A program made the position numbers and the translations under genes. DNA of 64,000 bases from Chrysoperla carnea. Taxonomy: Eukaryota > Arthropoda > Insecta > Neuroptera > Chrysopidae. Positions 22,779 through 34,792 of the stretch are shown here, in pieces (position 1 is the first letter of the stretch; every line of letters starts with the position of its first letter). Location: assembly GCF_905475395.1 (NCBI RefSeq), contig NC_058338.1, positions 91,063,435 to 91,127,434 on the forward strand. The letters are read 5' to 3'. The notes under the pieces are model-generated. The model saw only the letters and a list, made by a program, of their open reading frames with translations, was not told the DNA's origin and did not search any database.

Positions 22779-25629
22779 CTAAGCACATCATTCAATATAG
22801 TTAACGTTGCCGCTTTCCTGCAATTGCTCTCACAGCATTGTTTTTTTCATCGTAAAGAATTTCGCAGGAAAAGTGCTTTCTTGATTTATATAAGGCAACT
22901 ATAAACAATTATGAAATCTTTTGAAACCTTTTATGGTAGTTACACATTTATTAAAAATGGGGGATAGATTATAATTAATCTTTCAGTTTTAATTAAAAAA
23001 TAAGAAGATGGCTTCAACGATCCACGATCTCCACAAGTGTGATGATGATGATGATGAAGAAGTTTTGTTTTTTTTTAAACAAGTGTGTCGTTGAAAAATT
23101 TAAAATGGAATGACTGAAATATTATATTTACGAATGGGAATTTAATTTAATAATTTTTTTATTTAAATTTGTGACCAGAATTAAGGTTTAATAGTTATTT
23201 ATAATTGTTTATAGATTTTTATTTTCAATTAAAAAACTCTAAAACAAACAAAAAACAACAGAATTAGATTCATTTTTCATTCCTAACTATAAGTTTTTTT
23301 TGTTATTTTTTAGCAGCCTATACTATAATATATATATTTAAAAAAAAATACAAACAATTGATTTTTTATCAAAATTCTTTTTGAGGATGGCATAAATATG
23401 TAACACTTTCTATACTATCAATAAAGAAAGCTTTTGGAACCAAAAAAATACTTATTTTAAAACACCCAATATTCATCTGTGAAGTTCTTAGCATTGTAAA
23501 TTTGGGGTTTTAAGAAGCTTGAGAGGGTTTTCTTTCAGGAAGTTTTAAGAGAAAACTTAATACAAGCAAATGAGTTTGAAATTTACATAATTTTTCAGGA
23601 AAAAAAAAACCACACACGCACGTAGACGGCAAACTTATATAACACTCTTTTTTTTGGTTTGGGCGTTATAAAAAAATAACTCTCCTTGTTTTTCAGCGGC
23701 ATAATTAGAAGGAAATTAGTTTTTTAAACGTCTTGATAACAAACCATTCATTTTTATGGACGTTAATAACTTTAGTCCCAAATATATGGGACATTCTATT
23801 TTCATTTAAGGCGACGAAAAATCACAATCCATGATATTCTAAATCCCGTTGAAAAACCAGATGGGTTAATTTTTTTTTCAATTGAGGTATTTTCTGCCGT
23901 ATTTATTGAAAAAAAACAAGTAAAGGAAAAATCATTTTGAATAAAATCCAGCGTTCCTGAATTTAGGAACAAGGCTTTTCAATGTCGAAAAGCGATTTTT
24001 TAAAACATTCAATTTTTTTCTTTGAAGTCGTCTTATCTATTTGCAATTTATAATGGATTTATTTTTTCCCTGTTAATAAGCTCTAGAAATGAGTTAAAAG
24101 GATTTCAGTGCACATCAATCCCTTATACACAGAAGGATTGGGCGTGAAGATTAATAAATCACGTCTACAGAAGTGATTAATAAATGACCCTCAAGTGAAA
24201 TTTTACGGCGTTGAAGAATCTACGTTTTAATTAGGATTTCAAATTCTGGAGAATTAAAAGCAATAAGTCTGTGTATTAATTAGGGTAAAAAGGATATTTT
24301 TCATTAGAAATAAACGGATTGGTAGGTACTGATGTAAAACGATATTTACAACCGAATATCCTTAACAGTACACCTGCTAGAGTTCAATAAATTAGCAGGT
24401 GCATGTCTACAGAGCAGGCGAATTCAAGGAAGAATGTTAATATTGAAATTGATTTCTAATGCTTCCTTGTGATTAAATCATTTTTAGACATTTTAAAGAA
24501 TTCCGATGTCTTTATTATTCACAGGAATATGTTTTTTTTATAGAAAATGTATCCCATATTAAAAGGGTTTAGTATATATATGTTTGTTTTATTACAGAAT
24601 TGCGCAATAACGTGTAATAATTATTTCACAACGTGTTTTCATGATTCACTAATGAATTTATACGTTTCGAGATAAGCAAATATGTATTTTGAAAAGCTAG
24701 AAATTAAAGAAATGGGCAAAAATATGATTTGATTGAAAATTTTAGGGGTCAAATTTTCATGAAAAGTTGTTTATAATAATAGATAAGAATTTTCAGGAAG
24801 GGTACAAAAATATATTTCTCAGTACAATGTATGAATAATAAAATAATTTCTTGTTGTTTATCTAAAAATAGTTTTACAATGATAAGTCTAATAAGATTTT
24901 TATTTGTAACATTATTGTGTGGGAGAAACCAGGAAAAATTTTATCATCGTAATATGGTGTAATATTTTCTGTCAATGTCTTCTAATTTTATATTTCCTCA
25001 TTGTTTCGTACATTTCATGCTCGTCAATAAAAAGGAGGGGATATCAAATTTTCTTTTCCTTAAAATACATAAAAGGAAACTTTTCATAATATGAAAGTGT
25101 TATTTTTTCTTTATACAAAAGCAAGGTGAAGGTGTCTAGTCTAGATCATTAACCTTTGAAAATATTTCTGCTATTTTCCGTGCTTAGTCAATATTTGTCT
25201 ATGATTGTAGTGAAATTATTAGAATGTGATGCATAAAATTTACTAGACCGGTTAAAAGTTATTTAGGCTGCTACACACAATACACTTTATACGAGTTTGG
25301 TTTATAAGTTTATTATTAAAAATGGGTCTGAGAAACCATGATGTCGAATTCTATACTTTCTCCAGGGACTCGCCGTTTCTTGACAAATTTATAAGTTACG
25401 AATGAGGTAATTTTAGTGCCCTGCGTTATTGTAACAACGAACGCATAAAATTTGGGTTTCGCATTAGGATCTATCTTTATATTTTGAAAAAAAAAAAGGT
25501 GATAGGCTGTTATGCAATTCAATTTTTTCTATTAAATTTGCTCAATCTAAAAAATAGACATCTAATTTATGTCTAATTTCTAGAAATACGCTTTTGCCCG
25601 TTAGTTCAGTAAAATAATACATTGTGGTA
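22779..25629. other. EF-1alpha 3' UTR and intergenic region
   Basis: The 3' UTR runs to about 23440 (AATAAA 23420-23425). Beyond it is AT-rich intergenic DNA. A reversed fragment of the CCCCGAACCAAAAA repeat lies at about 23620-23690. No frame with protein-like composition was found; a 68-codon minus frame at 25316-25522 is not convincing. Confidence 0.5.
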
Positions 25630-27069
25630 TGCAAAAGGTCGGGTAGTTTTGATTTTTTCCTATGTTGTTAGTGTTAGGGCCATGACTTAAAATCCAAGTT
25701 TTCCACTTCGGGGTGCCAAGGCGCGCCGCGGGGCGCGCCACTTTTTAATGAAATATCGAAAATTTGACCATTCCTAAGTAAAATCTCGCGAACGGTTTAT
25801 TTTACAGAAAATATTATTTTAATAAATTAAAGGGTAATAAATTTGTGACAGTTTAAGCCCAACACCAGGTTTGTAGCGTAAATAATGGCTGAAATACAAA
25901 CCTTCAAAATAAACCAATTTTTCAAAGATTTGTGAAAATCGTGATTTTTTAAAAATATTTCCACAATATAATTGTTTAAATCAAACGCCGTATAATTTAA
26001 TTGTGTATGTTAGTTTATTTGCTATAAAAGAATAAAAGAAAGTATTAATAAAATTATGCAAGAAAGAATGAAAAGTGTGTTTGTAGGAGTTATATATTAA
26101 CATTTTTTTATCAATGAATGTCCTATTTAGTTAAAACAATACAGTACACTTTGGAAGTATTTGTTACAAATAACGATAACAGTATCTATTTAAAGTTTTC
26201 GCATTTTTGATGTGCCAGGATGGAAATGCTCAAGCTCTGCCTGATGCTCCTTGTTCTCTTCATCCAGTGGAAAATTTAACTCTCCTATATCTTCATGTTT
26301 AGAGTTATTTATTGACGCCAGCATGTCGTCTTCGTCTTCAAAGCTCCCCTCAAACGGATTTATTTCCGAAACGTTTTCGCAAGATTCTCCTAGAGAACAG
26401 GTGCATAGAGAAGAACATATAAGACCAGCTTTACGGCAACCACATGAGTTCTTGCACGCTTTCTTACAATTGCAAGATATCATTTTAAGAAGGGATTCAG
26501 GAGCTGCATCTCTGTCCATTTTGAGGGGAGAGAGCCCAAATCTGGTAGATACCCAGCCCCATTCAAGAGGGTTTTTCTCTTGACCTAGCCACTTCTGTAT
26601 CTTAAAAATGATACTTTTAAGCAATAACCATGCACGAACATTCAGATCATTTTAAACAACAAATCTGACAATAACATGACAATAGAATTAATTAATTTGT
26701 TTTTACTAAACTACTAACACTCAGCTGATTAATTAATAATGCAGGTTTACCAACCTATATCATTGATCCCAATTATCTTAGTTAATTTATTTTGAAGATC
26801 TATAATTCAGCCATTATTTACGCTACAAACCTGGTGTTGGGCTTAAACTGTCACAAATTTATTACCCTTTAATTTATTAAAATAATATTTTCTGTAAAAT
26901 AAACCGTTCGCGAGATTTTACTTAGGAATGGTCAAATTTTCGATATTTCATTAAAAAGTGGCGCGCCCCGCGGCGCGCCTTGGCACCCCGAGGTGGAAAA
27001 CTTGGATTTTAAGTCATGGCCCTAACACTAACAACATATCCAAAAATCAAAACTACCCGACCTTTTGCA
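25630..27069. mobile_element. 1.44-kb element with 265-bp terminal inverted repeats
   Basis: Arms at 25630-25894 and 26806-27069 are near-identical inverted repeats. They begin TGCAAAAGGTCGGGTAGTTT and include a GC-rich palindrome GGCGCGCCGCGGGGCGCGCC. The arms differ by only a handful of bases, so insertion or conversion is recent. TGCA at both extreme ends is either part of the repeat or a 4-bp target duplication; its palindromy makes the two indistinguishable. Between the arms lies one minus-strand ORF (26190-26624). The element looks like an internally deleted, non-autonomous derivative of a larger DNA element; I do not recognise the family. Confidence 0.85.
26190..26624 (-). CDS. Cysteine-rich (CXC-like) ORF inside the inverted-repeat element
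   Basis: A 144-codon minus-strand frame, the only one between the arms. Residues about 8-45 read KIQKWLGQEKNPLEWGW.. then GLSPLKMD and APESLLKMI. About 50-82 form a dense cysteine cluster: CNCKKACKNSCGCRKAGLIC, then SSLCTCSLGESCEN, resembling tesmin/CXC zinc-binding domains. An acidic tail follows. This arrangement (W/G-rich lead-in, AP..LL, then the CXC cluster) resembles the C-terminal end of proteins encoded by arthropod mobile elements. The N-terminal, possibly catalytic, part is absent. From memory the pattern is familiar, but I cannot name the family or its function. Confidence 0.6.
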   Translation of the reverse strand: MLKSIIFKIQKWLGQEKNPLEWGWVSTRFGLSPLKMDRDAAPESLLKMISCNCKKACKNSCGCRKAGLICSSLCTCSLGESCENVSEINPFEGSFEDEDDMLASINNSKHEDIGELNFPLDEENKEHQAELEHFHPGTSKMRKL

Positions 27070-28533
27070 CAGCAACCCCATATTTTCATACATATTTACT
27101 GGATTACATTAAGAATAAATAAGATGGATAAGAGTTGCTAATGATTTAGCATGATATGTAGATAACAAAGCACAAAATTATTTTTTATATAAAATAAGGA
27201 TTATTAATATTTTTAGAAAATAAATTCAGTAAAATTAGGCACTCATAGTCACGTGACTGCAAACACCAATCAAAAAGTGCTACGTCATGCCATACCAAAC
27301 GCTATTAATGTTTTAATAGCTTTAAATTATATTTTAATAGAACGAAGAAGATTACTTGATTTATTTTCTTACCCAAAGAAAGATTGTTTACTTACAATTT
27401 TTTACAACTTGCATACACAAAAATGATTGTTTGGCAAGTCGTGATGTCATTCAAGACGCCATGACACTCTACACTGTTTTCGAAGTAAATAGTAAATTTG
27501 AATTGGTTTTTGAAAATGCAAAATACATAATGCAAATAATGTTTTTTTTTAATATAAATAATACTTCTTTGGTGTAAATCAGATATTAATGTAACGTATA
27601 AACGAATTTTTCAAAGGACCTCGGACATAAAACATTGATTTTTGGTTTCGGTTAAAATTTTTTGAAAACAATGGATTCAGTTAGTTTTCTTATTAACTCA
27701 ACCCTGAAAATTCTTCCCTTCCGGGCTACGAATAAAGGTTATGGATAGATGAAAGTTAATAAAATGATACGTGTATAGCTAGCTTTATAAGGGGAAAAAA
27801 ACCTGAATTGATTTAACCTAATAATTTATTATGTATACAAATTTATCATCCCTTTGAAGACCTTTATCTATATTAATTTATCTTTTTTTTTTTAATAAAA
27901 TGTAAATTTCAAAAAAGAATGATTTTGTCGATTTTGTAACTAGAAAAATTAACACTTTTAGGTTAAGTTTGCGAATTAACCCCCCTCCCCTCTCCCGTAC
28001 TTTAATTTGTCCAAATGACATGCTTATTATTATTTGAAAACAAGCGTCAAAATTTTGTTTAGGTGAATATTTCTTCAATTTATTAATTAAGATTTCTTTG
28101 AAATTGAATAACTAATTAATTTTATTTTGAATTAATTCATAATGTTTTAGTTTAAACGTAAGTTAATATACACAAAATTTAAAATTAGTTCTTGTTTTAA
28201 AGCCGGTAAAATTGTAAAAAATTTTCACAGCTCGGAGACTTATTCTTCGAAGTATAAATTTATTTCATGTCAAAGCCAACTTTTAATTAAACGGATTTGT
28301 TTAAAAAAAAAGTTTCTAGATTATGTCATTTTGAAATTTTTATTTGTAATGTTAAGAGATAATCTTTAATTTGGGATGCTGTTTTAAGCAATTATTTAAA
28401 TAATATACATATATTAACAATCTAAAATTGTTATACTTTCAGGACAAAATGGTTTATTTATAAAAATTACGTGTAATTTGTTGAATAAAACAAATATTTC
28501 ATCAGTATATTTGAATAGTTAGAAGTATCGAAT
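27070..28533. other. Intergenic region upstream of Gasz
   Basis: AT-rich DNA with short frames only (for example 27356-27577 on the plus strand). A CACGTG at 27250 is isolated. The last few hundred bases presumably carry the Gasz promoter; no TATA box can be singled out. Confidence 0.45.
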
Positions 28534-31500
28534 ATGATCATAAGACCAGCAGGATTGTCAAGTAGTGATGAGGACGATGATTACGACGGATTTGGTTATA
28601 TTAATTTGCCAAGTCGTAAGGTTTGTATTTGTGCCAAGTTTATAGATAGAGAGAGAGAGCGATCTTAAATTTATTATAAAGATTCTAGTACAATTAATAC
28701 TCCGTGATGCATTGGGAAAGTTGGGAAACAGCACCGATTTTAATGAAACTTTTTAACGTGTTTATAGAACCCCAAACAACATTCAGCCAACTTAACCTAG
28801 TCATAAGAGGGCATAGAGCGTCAGAAAGGGCATATGTACCCCAAAATATTTTTGAAATGCTTTTTTTTTTTGCTTAAAAATGTTGTTTGGTAGGTATTTT
28901 AGGTCGCTGAATACGAATCTGATTTCAGGTTCTGTCAGGTATTCTAAAAATCGTGCAATTTTTGACCGGGAATTCCACTGCTTCGTACAAAAACGGAAAA
29001 CTAAGTATCGTCCAAGCTTTGCTCTAGGAGGTATTTTTGGTAGCTGTTTACGAATCCAATGCCCGATTATACTTATTTTATAATGTCTTCCGAAAATCAT
29101 TTTTGATAAAAACTTAGTTTGCCGTTTTTGGCCCATAGCAAAGTTTGGACGATAAATACTTACGTTTTTGTACTTAAAAAGTGAAATTCTTGGCAAAAAA
29201 TAGCACAGTTTTCGCAATACTAGGCAGAATCCGTTAATCTGACATCAGATTCGTAATCAGCGACCAAAAATACCTCCTAGAGAACAGTTTGGACGATAAA
29301 TATTTAGTTTGCAGTTTTTGTACCAAAAAGTGTAATTCTCGGTCAAAAATGACACGATTTTTAACAGAAATAGTGTAATCTGACATAGGATTCGTATACC
29401 AACCAATTTTTCCGAGCAACCAACTTAGTTGGAAAATACCAACTAGATGATAATTTTAAGCCAAAATAAGCATTTAGAAAAGTTTGGGCTTCATATACAT
29501 CCCGCTTGGGCCCTACGCCCTCTTATGATTAGGTTAAGTTAGCTGAATGTTCCTTGGGTCCTATAAACACGTTACAAAAAGTTTCATTAAAATCGGTGCT
29601 GTTTCCCAACTTTTCCCATGCATCCCGGCTTATTAGTTGCACTAAAAAATTTTTTTAAACAGACGAGTGGTAATTCGACGTCTTACAAACGTAATTTGGG
29701 AGAACCATGGCAAACCGTTGACAAAAAAATTTCTGTCATGGAGCAGATAAAAAATTCTATTCAAAGTGGAAACGTCGAAGAGTTGGCTAATGTTTTATCA
29801 TCCGATGGTAAATTTTTAATTACGTAAATTTAACTTTAATTAAAAAAATGACTCGATTATTAATTTTACATATTCGACTTAGAAACGTTTGTTATAAATA
29901 TTCTTGTACACCTTATTAAATATATTTTGATGTTTTATCCAATTTATTGAATTTTTATTACATACAGGGTGGGCCATTTCAATTTATAATAGCTAATAGT
30001 TCGTTTTTTAGTTAACCAATTAAAAAACAAAAGTTGCAGAATTTGATGGGGAACCTCATGTTCTAATATCAGATTGGACCTACTTCTTCGGGTTGCTTTA
30101 AAAGTCAATTTAGATCCTATGCGGTAAGAGATAGAAGAACACTTTAAACTAGAAAGTTGATTCTCATAAAAAAACTAACAATTTTATTTTAAAACATTTT
30201 TTCGAAAAACGTTAGCTTATGGAAGAAATGCGACTTAAAAATGTTATTATTGCATTTAATCGAAAGAAAACTTTAGTCTACATAAAACTGTGTTTAATAG
30301 CTAACTGTAAATTATTTAATATTCGTTATGGTGTTCGCTTGCCCCATTTTCTATGAATTGGAGAACTTAAGAAAAATAATTGAAATGTATAATAATTTAC
30401 GGATAAATTTTTGTTTTCTCCTTAGTTCCAGGACTTGATATAAATGGTGAATTTGAGTCAACGGCATGGACGCCTCTTTTGTATGCTGCATCATTGGGTA
30501 ATGCGGAAATCGTTAGTGAATTATTAATAAATGGAGCAGATCCAAATATTCATAAAGGTATACATTAAAAAATAAAATTTCTAAACATATACCATACCAT
30601 GTAATTCTAATAAAAATAATAATTTAAGAAATCAAAATCAGACTGCGTTAAATATAAACTGAAAAGAAAAAAACAAGTCCAGCAATTTACATAGCGACTT
30701 TAAAAGTCGGAACCCATTATTGGGAAAATTTGAGTTGTTGTAGCGTGTAGATTTTAATGGGTCCCGATTGTTAAAGTCAATATCTAAACTGCTGGACTTG
30801 TTTTTTCTTTTCAGTTTATATTCAACGCAGTCGGGTTTTTTATTTTTTAAATTATTTTTTTTTATTTATCCTTTTTAGTTAAGATTTTCAAATACTTATT
30901 AAACAATAACCCACTTACCATAGTTCGTCGACTTTCATTTTCAGCCTGTGTAAATATGTATGTTTGGTCTTTTCAGGCTTTCTAGAGACCAAATTCGTGA
31001 GCCGATTTTAAAGATTATTACGTTAATCGATTTGTTTATTTAATAGCTATTCAATGATACCCCACTTGACATAGTTCGCCGACTTAAATTTTTCTATTTA
31101 CAATATGGCGTCTGGTGGTCGCCATTTGAATTTTCATTACTGCCATATCTTCAGTAGCACTCGCAAGGTTAAAACAAATCGATTGACGTAACAAACATCA
31201 AAATTGGCCCACGCGTATGGTCTCCAGTGTATCACATAGGAACACACATACATTCTTTTTCACAATATGGCGTCTGGTGATTGCCATATTGATTTTTCAT
31301 TTCTGCCATATCTTCAGTATTATTCGCAAAGTCAGGGGTGTAGTTACCGTCGTACCAGCCGTATCAATGAAACGAGGCCTCCGGGTTACAGAGGTCCCTC
31401 CTAATGTGGGTACAAAAATTTACCAAGGATTTCGATGAGACAGGAACGGCTCTCAGACTTGTTACTATTGTCTATAGAGGCAAAAATTTTAGAAAAACTG

Positions 31501-34500
31501 AAATCGACTTCAGCTATAGATGATTTGAATAGTCAATTTGCCGAAAAAAAGGCAGGAAAAGTGTATATTTAATTAGAATTGTTTGGCTAGCTCAATTTCT
31601 GGGAGTAAGTGATAACTTATAATCAATAAACATTTATTTTAATTTAATGCAAGCATTTTTGTTTCTTTTGAATCCCCGAACTAATTTTAATACATGGCCC
31701 CTTCAAGGCGAGCTACGTCACTGCGCAAGGCTAAGACAAGTCGGTTGACTTAAGTAGAATGGGGCAGGGGGGGGGGGGGGATGTCTTATTTAATTAGAAA
31801 TTCTCAGCATAAATACTTACTGCATAGAAGATTTACTCCTTTATTTATCTCTGATCTGAAGGTATCGTTGTCCCTAGGGAGTGAATTTCATTTAAGAAGG
31901 GCAAACAGATCGTATGGATGTAAGTGCTGGGGTCCAAAATATGCTGGCAATCCTTGCTCATGTTACTATATTATATTAATTATAAAATGTACAATTTAGA
32001 TTCATATACTCCGTTGATGGCTGTATGTTCATGTGAATTGGAAAGAGATGAAAATTTAGTACAATGTGCGAGTGATTTAATTTCCTTTAATGCTAAAGTG
32101 AAAGTGGCCGATCGTTATGGTATGACTCCATTAATGTTTGCTGCGTTACATGGTCACGAACAGCTTGTATCACTTTTAATGCCATTAAGTGATTTAGAAG
32201 CGGTGGATACACAAAAATGGACGGTAACTAATCAAACGAATTCGTTGATTTAAATTACATATTTATTGATTGATTTGTTTTATAGGCTTTATTTTTTGCT
32301 GTAAGTCGTGGTCATAAAAATGTTGTCGAACAATTACTTTATCCGGATATGGATTTATCGAAAACAGATATTCGTGGAAGTACTGTAAAAGAATTAGCAA
32401 TCAATAAAGGATATTTAGATATTGCAGAACTTGTTACAGATCCCAATGCACTTGATTTGGTAACTTTAGAAGATATTGAAACGAATACAGCAATACCCGA
32501 ATGGGAAGATATGTTTCCAGGCATAAAAGATACAAAAAAGTAAGTCTTCTGTTTTATAAAATTTGCATTCATTTTATAATGACCTAAAAAAGTCTGGAAA
32601 CTCGAATCGTATTCATAAAGTGATTAGAGTATGCTTTATCCACCTGAGAGAGATAAGAGTTCTTGTAGAAGATAGTGAGGTCCTGGCACCGGTATTTCGC
32701 ACAAAGGTGTGAGTTAGCTAAAAAAATACCATCAGAAGTGGGTTTCAAAAAAAAAATTTCATTCAGATCGGATAAAATTTGGATGTATTATGGAAAAAAA
32801 AAAATTTTTTTGAACTTTATGACGTCATAAAATCACATCCAAATTTTATCCAATTTTAATAAACCAAGTATTGAATTAGTTTTAGATTAAACTTAATATC
32901 ACTTTTTTATTTTAGTCTTCCTCCATATTTTGACGATGTAAAAAGTTTTATGTATGGCATTAATCTACCACAATTTATTGATTTAATGTATAGCCATAAA
33001 ATTGGATTTCCCACCTTGTTAACGATTACAGACGGTCAATTAGAATGCATGGGAATTTTATTGCCATTTCAACGACGTCAAATATTACATGGCTTATACG
33101 AATTTCATGGTCATCGCTGGAATAAAAAAAGCCTTGGTGAAATACCAAAAGAATTGTTTAGGTAATTGATTTAGACGTTCCAACAACATGTTGGAACTAC
33201 TTAAAGTAATCATGTTTTTTTTGCAGTGTTTATGATGTTTTACATAATTTTGGCGCATCAAATAAACATATTTCTGTAATGAAATCATCGATACAATTTT
33301 TACATATGCGTTTAAATTATATGAAAAATACAAAAAATATAATGGCAGGAGGCGATGAAAAAGAAAATATTCAAGGGTTACATGATAATAAAACTGCAAT
33401 ACTTAAAGAGCTTAATGATTTAAAATATCGTATTGAATCAATTAAGTGCACCTTGCACAAATTACGTAATCGAATGTCTAAGGTAATTCATTTTATTTAT
33501 TCATACAATCAGAGGAGAGGAACAGAGGAGAAAAGTTAAACTTGAAATTTTTCTATAACCCACGATCTTTCTTAAACGATAAATACATACTTGAAACTTC
33601 GTTGGGGGTTTCCTTTTACGAGTTTTCAAATGAGCATTATGACGTCATTTTTGAGCTGCCGTTTTGAAAAAACGTAGCATTGGGCGCACAAGTGCTTGAA
33701 TCCTCCGGCAAAAACGACAAAATTCAACTTTTTCCTTGCAACCTCCCTAAAAATTGGAAAATCACCCCCAAAAATCTGCTCTATACATGCTAGAAAGATG
33801 GAGTTTTCACCATTCGATACCTTATAGAGTTAAAATAACATAATATTTTGAATAATTTCATAAACCACATAGCAGCCTCCCGGAAAATAGAACAAGCCAC
33901 AAAATAACGTTGCTCTGTTGTATACATGCTAGAAGGGTGGGATTTTCACCAATCGAAACTTGAAATAAAGTCAAATTAACTCCTCCCCAAAATTATACTT
34001 TTCAGTTCTATGCACCTCTGTACACAGAAAAGTTGAAGAGGCGCTAAAATTCAAAAGAATAGTGCCTTAAATTGAGAAAATTGACCGCGTTAAAATAAAA
34101 TTCACAACGAAGTATGAATTTTCGAGTCGAAGAGAAAATTTGTAGTTCAAATTTATACGACCGCGGTCAATTTTCTCGATTTGACGCACTTTTTTTCTGA
34201 ATTTTAGCGCCTTTTCTCCTTTTTTTTATTGATAACTGGGGTTGCAACCCCGCCAGCTGACGATAATAATTCGTACTAATTAACAGGCAAAAAGTGGGCT
34301 CGTTTTCAGCAGTTCCAGTTTAGACTACCAGATGACAATACTTATACTTACCATTTTTAAAGGCCAATAAAATATTTAAATTCAAATCAGATAAAGCTCA
34401 CCAACTTGCGATAATAATTCGTTTTAATTAAAACAGAAAGTGGACCCGTTTTCAGTAGTTCCAATTTACACTACCAGGTTACTTACCATTTATCTGGCCT

Positions 34501-34792
34501 CTTTTTAGTAAATTTTGGGGATGTTCAACGTTTAGTAAATAAGTTGTTGTTGTAATAATGAGCTCTTGTGTTTCAGATTGAAAAGAATGTAACAGAACCA
34601 GCTGACTATATAACAGCAACAAATTTTCAAATAACAAAGTTTCAATTTTCAAAACGTATAATATTTTATAGTGTGATCACATTAAGTTTAATGTTAGCTA
34701 TTAAAAAACATTATTATATTACAAAAATATCGAAATTATCTACAATATATCATCCAATTTTATCTAAAATATTTAATTGGCCATTATTGTAA
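28534..34792 (+). CDS. Gasz: GASZ/ASZ1: ankyrin-SAM protein of the piRNA pathway (8 exons)
   Basis: GASZ is a germline protein anchored on the outer mitochondrial membrane, where it scaffolds piRNA biogenesis with Armitage and Zucchini-type factors in flies and mice. Exons: 28534-28620, 29663-29807, 30426-30557, 32000-32223, 32286-32539, 32916-33161, 33227-33482 and 34577-34792; all GT-AG, 1560 nt, 519 aa (mammalian ASZ1 about 475). The N terminus is acidic (SSSDEDDDYDGFGYI), as in ASZ1. Ankyrin repeats at about 78-250 include TPLLYAASLGNAEIVSELL, TPLMFAALHGHEQLVSLL and FFAVSRGHKNVVEQLL. A SAM domain lies at about 285-350 (LPQFIDLMYSHKIGFPTLL, QRRQILHGLYEFHG). Helical segments follow, then a hydrophobic anchor at about 477-491 (IIFYSVITLSLMLAI) and a basic tail. 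AATAAA begins two bases after the stop (34795-34800). Domain order and exon sums make the identification firm. Confidence 0.93.
28701..29626. repeat. Foldback element with nested internal repeats (Gasz intron 1)
   Basis: Terminal inverted repeats: left arm from about 28701 (CCGTGATGCATTGGG, then AAACAGCACCGATTTTAATG) and right arm ending at about 29626 (CATTAAAATCGGTGCTGTTT, then CCCATGCATCCCGG). The arms run about 120 bases, through AACATTCAGCCAACTTAACC and its complement. Inside, a unit of about 160 bp (GAATCTGAT..CGTCCAA-type) occurs on the plus strand at about 28910-29060 and twice inverted at about 29100-29400. The right end is about 35 bases before Gasz exon 2. A partial copy is at 12343-12690. 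Long frames seen on either strand inside are only repeat sequence. Confidence 0.75.
29968..30270 (+). repeat. CAGGGTG..CCATTT element, copy 1 (Gasz intron 2)
   Basis: Starts ACAGGGTGGGCCATTTCAAT and continues with AGTTAACCAATTAAAAAA, CAAAAGTTGCAGAATTTGAT, ATCAGATTGGACCTA and AACTAACAATTTT. The match to 38438-38700 is strong over about 270 bp. This copy lacks the matching inverted end present in copy 2. Confidence 0.65.
30630..31345 (+). repeat. Palindromic MITE plus ATACCC-type block (Gasz intron 3)
   Basis: 30630-30845 is a palindrome: CAGACTGCGTTAAATATAAA, then AAAAACAAGTCCAGCA at left and its complement ending CGCAGTCGGGTTTTT at right. Downstream, 31040-31250 has ATACCCCACTTGACATAGTT, ATGGCGTCTGGTGGTCGCCA, ACTGCCATATCTTCAGTA and ACATAGGAACACACATAC. 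Part of this recurs at 31255-31340. The same two modules in the same order are at 57620-58025. No coding capacity was recognised. Confidence 0.65.
32640..32890 (+). repeat. Single dispersed relative of the 316-bp array unit (Gasz intron 5)
   Basis: Carries AGTGGGTTTCAAAAAAAA, CAGATCGGATAA, AACTTTATGACGTCAT, ACATCCAAATTTTATCCAAT and AAACCAAGTAT in the same order as one unit of the tandem array at 47215-48410, with extra differences and a gap. It shows that the array arose from a dispersed element. Confidence 0.65.
34030..34215. repeat. Short foldback element (Gasz intron 7)
   Basis: Inverted arms: AGGCGCTAAAATTCA, AATTGAGAAAATTGACCGCG at left and CGCGGTCAATTTTCTCGATT, TGAATTTTAGCGCCT at right, separated by about 75 bases. 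A second, unrelated repeat (GTTGCAACCCCGCCA) starts at about 34236. Confidence 0.6.
34236..34285 (+). repeat. GTTGCAACCCCGCCA repeat, copy 2
   Basis: GGGGTTGCAACCCCGCCAGC followed by CGATAATAATTC, matching 10565-10620 in golgin intron 3. Related sequence (CTTGCGATAATAATTCG) recurs at about 34410, suggesting a short local duplication. Confidence 0.5.

Noticed and set aside
22490-22795. 101-codon minus-strand frame over EF-1alpha exon 2
   Set aside because: Antisense shadow of the conserved exon, no domain of its own.
26251-26583. 110-codon plus-strand frame opposite the cysteine-rich ORF
   Set aside because: Shadow of the minus-strand frame, whose cysteine pattern is clearly the meaningful one.
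28801-29217. 138-codon minus-strand frame in Gasz intron 1
   Set aside because: Lies wholly in the foldback element and repeats the internal unit; composition is that of the repeat.
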